In this document: positions 63,701 to 64,000 of the stretch, piece after piece
Numbering within the stretch: position 1 is the first letter of the stretch
How the letters are laid out: each line of letters opens with the position of its first letter
Source of the DNA: Amoebophrya sp. A120
Lineage: Eukaryota; Sar; Dinophyceae; Syndiniales; Amoebophryaceae
Length of the DNA stretch: 64,000 nt
Assembly: GCA_905178155.1 (NCBI GenBank)
Contig: CAJINV010000007.1
Location: 3,676,265-3,740,264 of the forward strand
Reading direction: 5' to 3'
Made by a program: the position numbers and the translations under genes
The notes under the pieces: model-generated
The model's input: only the letters and a program-made list of their open reading frames with translations
The model's database searches: none
Told to the model about the DNA's origin: nothing

Positions 63701-64000
63701 ACAAGTGCTGGTGCTTCTAGAAACGCACGACCTGCAGGAGCATCTTCGTCCTCGTCTGCAGGTGTAGTTTTTCCAGCTGTTTCTGCGTCCGCCCCACAAG
63801 AAGTGATTGGTTACTCAGCCACAAGCTCTTCCTCTTCCTCGTCCAGTGCGCCGCGAAACGTAATAAATCATCCAGCAGAAACTGCAACTTCCACATTTAT
63901 TCAAGGACCCTCGGCAGGAGCGAGCAGTAGCAGCAGACCAGCCGTCAATGAGATGAACCAGAACACGACTACTAGCAGCAGAAGAGAAAGAAACAGGAAA
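60762..64000 (+). CDS. Gly/Pro/Ser-rich protein, 3' partial
   Basis: Exon 1 is 60762-62222. A canonical GT-AG intron covers 62223-62374. Exon 2 runs open from 62375 to the window end, giving at least 1029 residues. After a disordered start, a helical segment (GFLSAELLVQSVEILGEANV, then VVRRRKKAYVLAREKKRLQ) may be a folded or nucleic-acid-facing part. The remainder is low complexity with short ordered islands: RDFFDIFGVPPD, DPELMAMLDEQFADIARG, QAFFDLIRQEVPNLARGIF and QTIQESIASLQEQL. Such islands in Gly/Pro linkers resemble ubiquitin-ligase or RNA-granule proteins, but no diagnostic domain is in the window; a C-terminal domain could lie beyond it. Confidence 0.65.

Noticed and set aside
1-64000. 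tRNA or rRNA genes
   Set aside because: No cloverleaf with a T-loop GTTCGA context or rRNA core sequence was recognised by eye; a covariance-model scan would settle it.

Overview
The window reads as nuclear DNA of a compact, gene-dense protist, most likely an alveolate and plausibly a parasitic dinoflagellate lineage such as the Syndiniales (Amoebophrya-like). This is inference. It rests on large proteins with low-complexity insertions, short intergenic gaps, every recognised gene on the + strand, and many introns that look like small transposable elements (introners). No dinoflagellate spliced-leader sequence, rRNA or tRNA was recognised.

Layout. 1-6 kb: 3' part of a GH5 endoglycoceramidase-like gene, a small one-membrane-span protein, an EF-hand protein. 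7-13 kb: a secreted hypothetical protein and an eight-exon BTB-BACK protein. 13.9-18.7 kb: a GT61-like glycosyltransferase whose 3' end carries an 881-bp inverted-repeat element beside a tandem duplication of the gene tail. 19-25.5 kb: a large RING-H2 membrane protein and a bromodomain protein. 26-34.5 kb: a large membrane-anchored protein of unknown family and a complete DhaK-DhaL dihydroxyacetone kinase. 34.9-43.1 kb: a possible aspartyl/asparaginyl beta-hydroxylase-like protein and a giant AAA ATPase. 44-54 kb: a GST-like protein, a protein kinase with a very long activation segment, and a GT32-like glycosyltransferase with a DXD motif. 54.8-56.1 kb: a Lys-rich helical protein. 56.3-58.9 kb: a GC-rich block followed by three different adjacent minisatellites. 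60.8 kb to the end: a Gly/Pro/Ser-rich protein that runs off the window.

The strongest signal is a set of about 22 introners, 127-429 nt long. Most begin TAT and end ATA, most have terminal inverted repeats, and twelve are flanked by an exact 5-bp target-site duplication. Removing the element plus one duplication copy restores frame and family motifs, for example GDGDTG of the DhaL domain. These introns mostly lack GT-AG at any register that keeps frame, while ordinary GT-AG introns occur in the same genes. The genes do not form an evident pathway; two glycosyltransferases, a glycolipid hydrolase and several membrane proteins point only loosely to surface and secretory biology.
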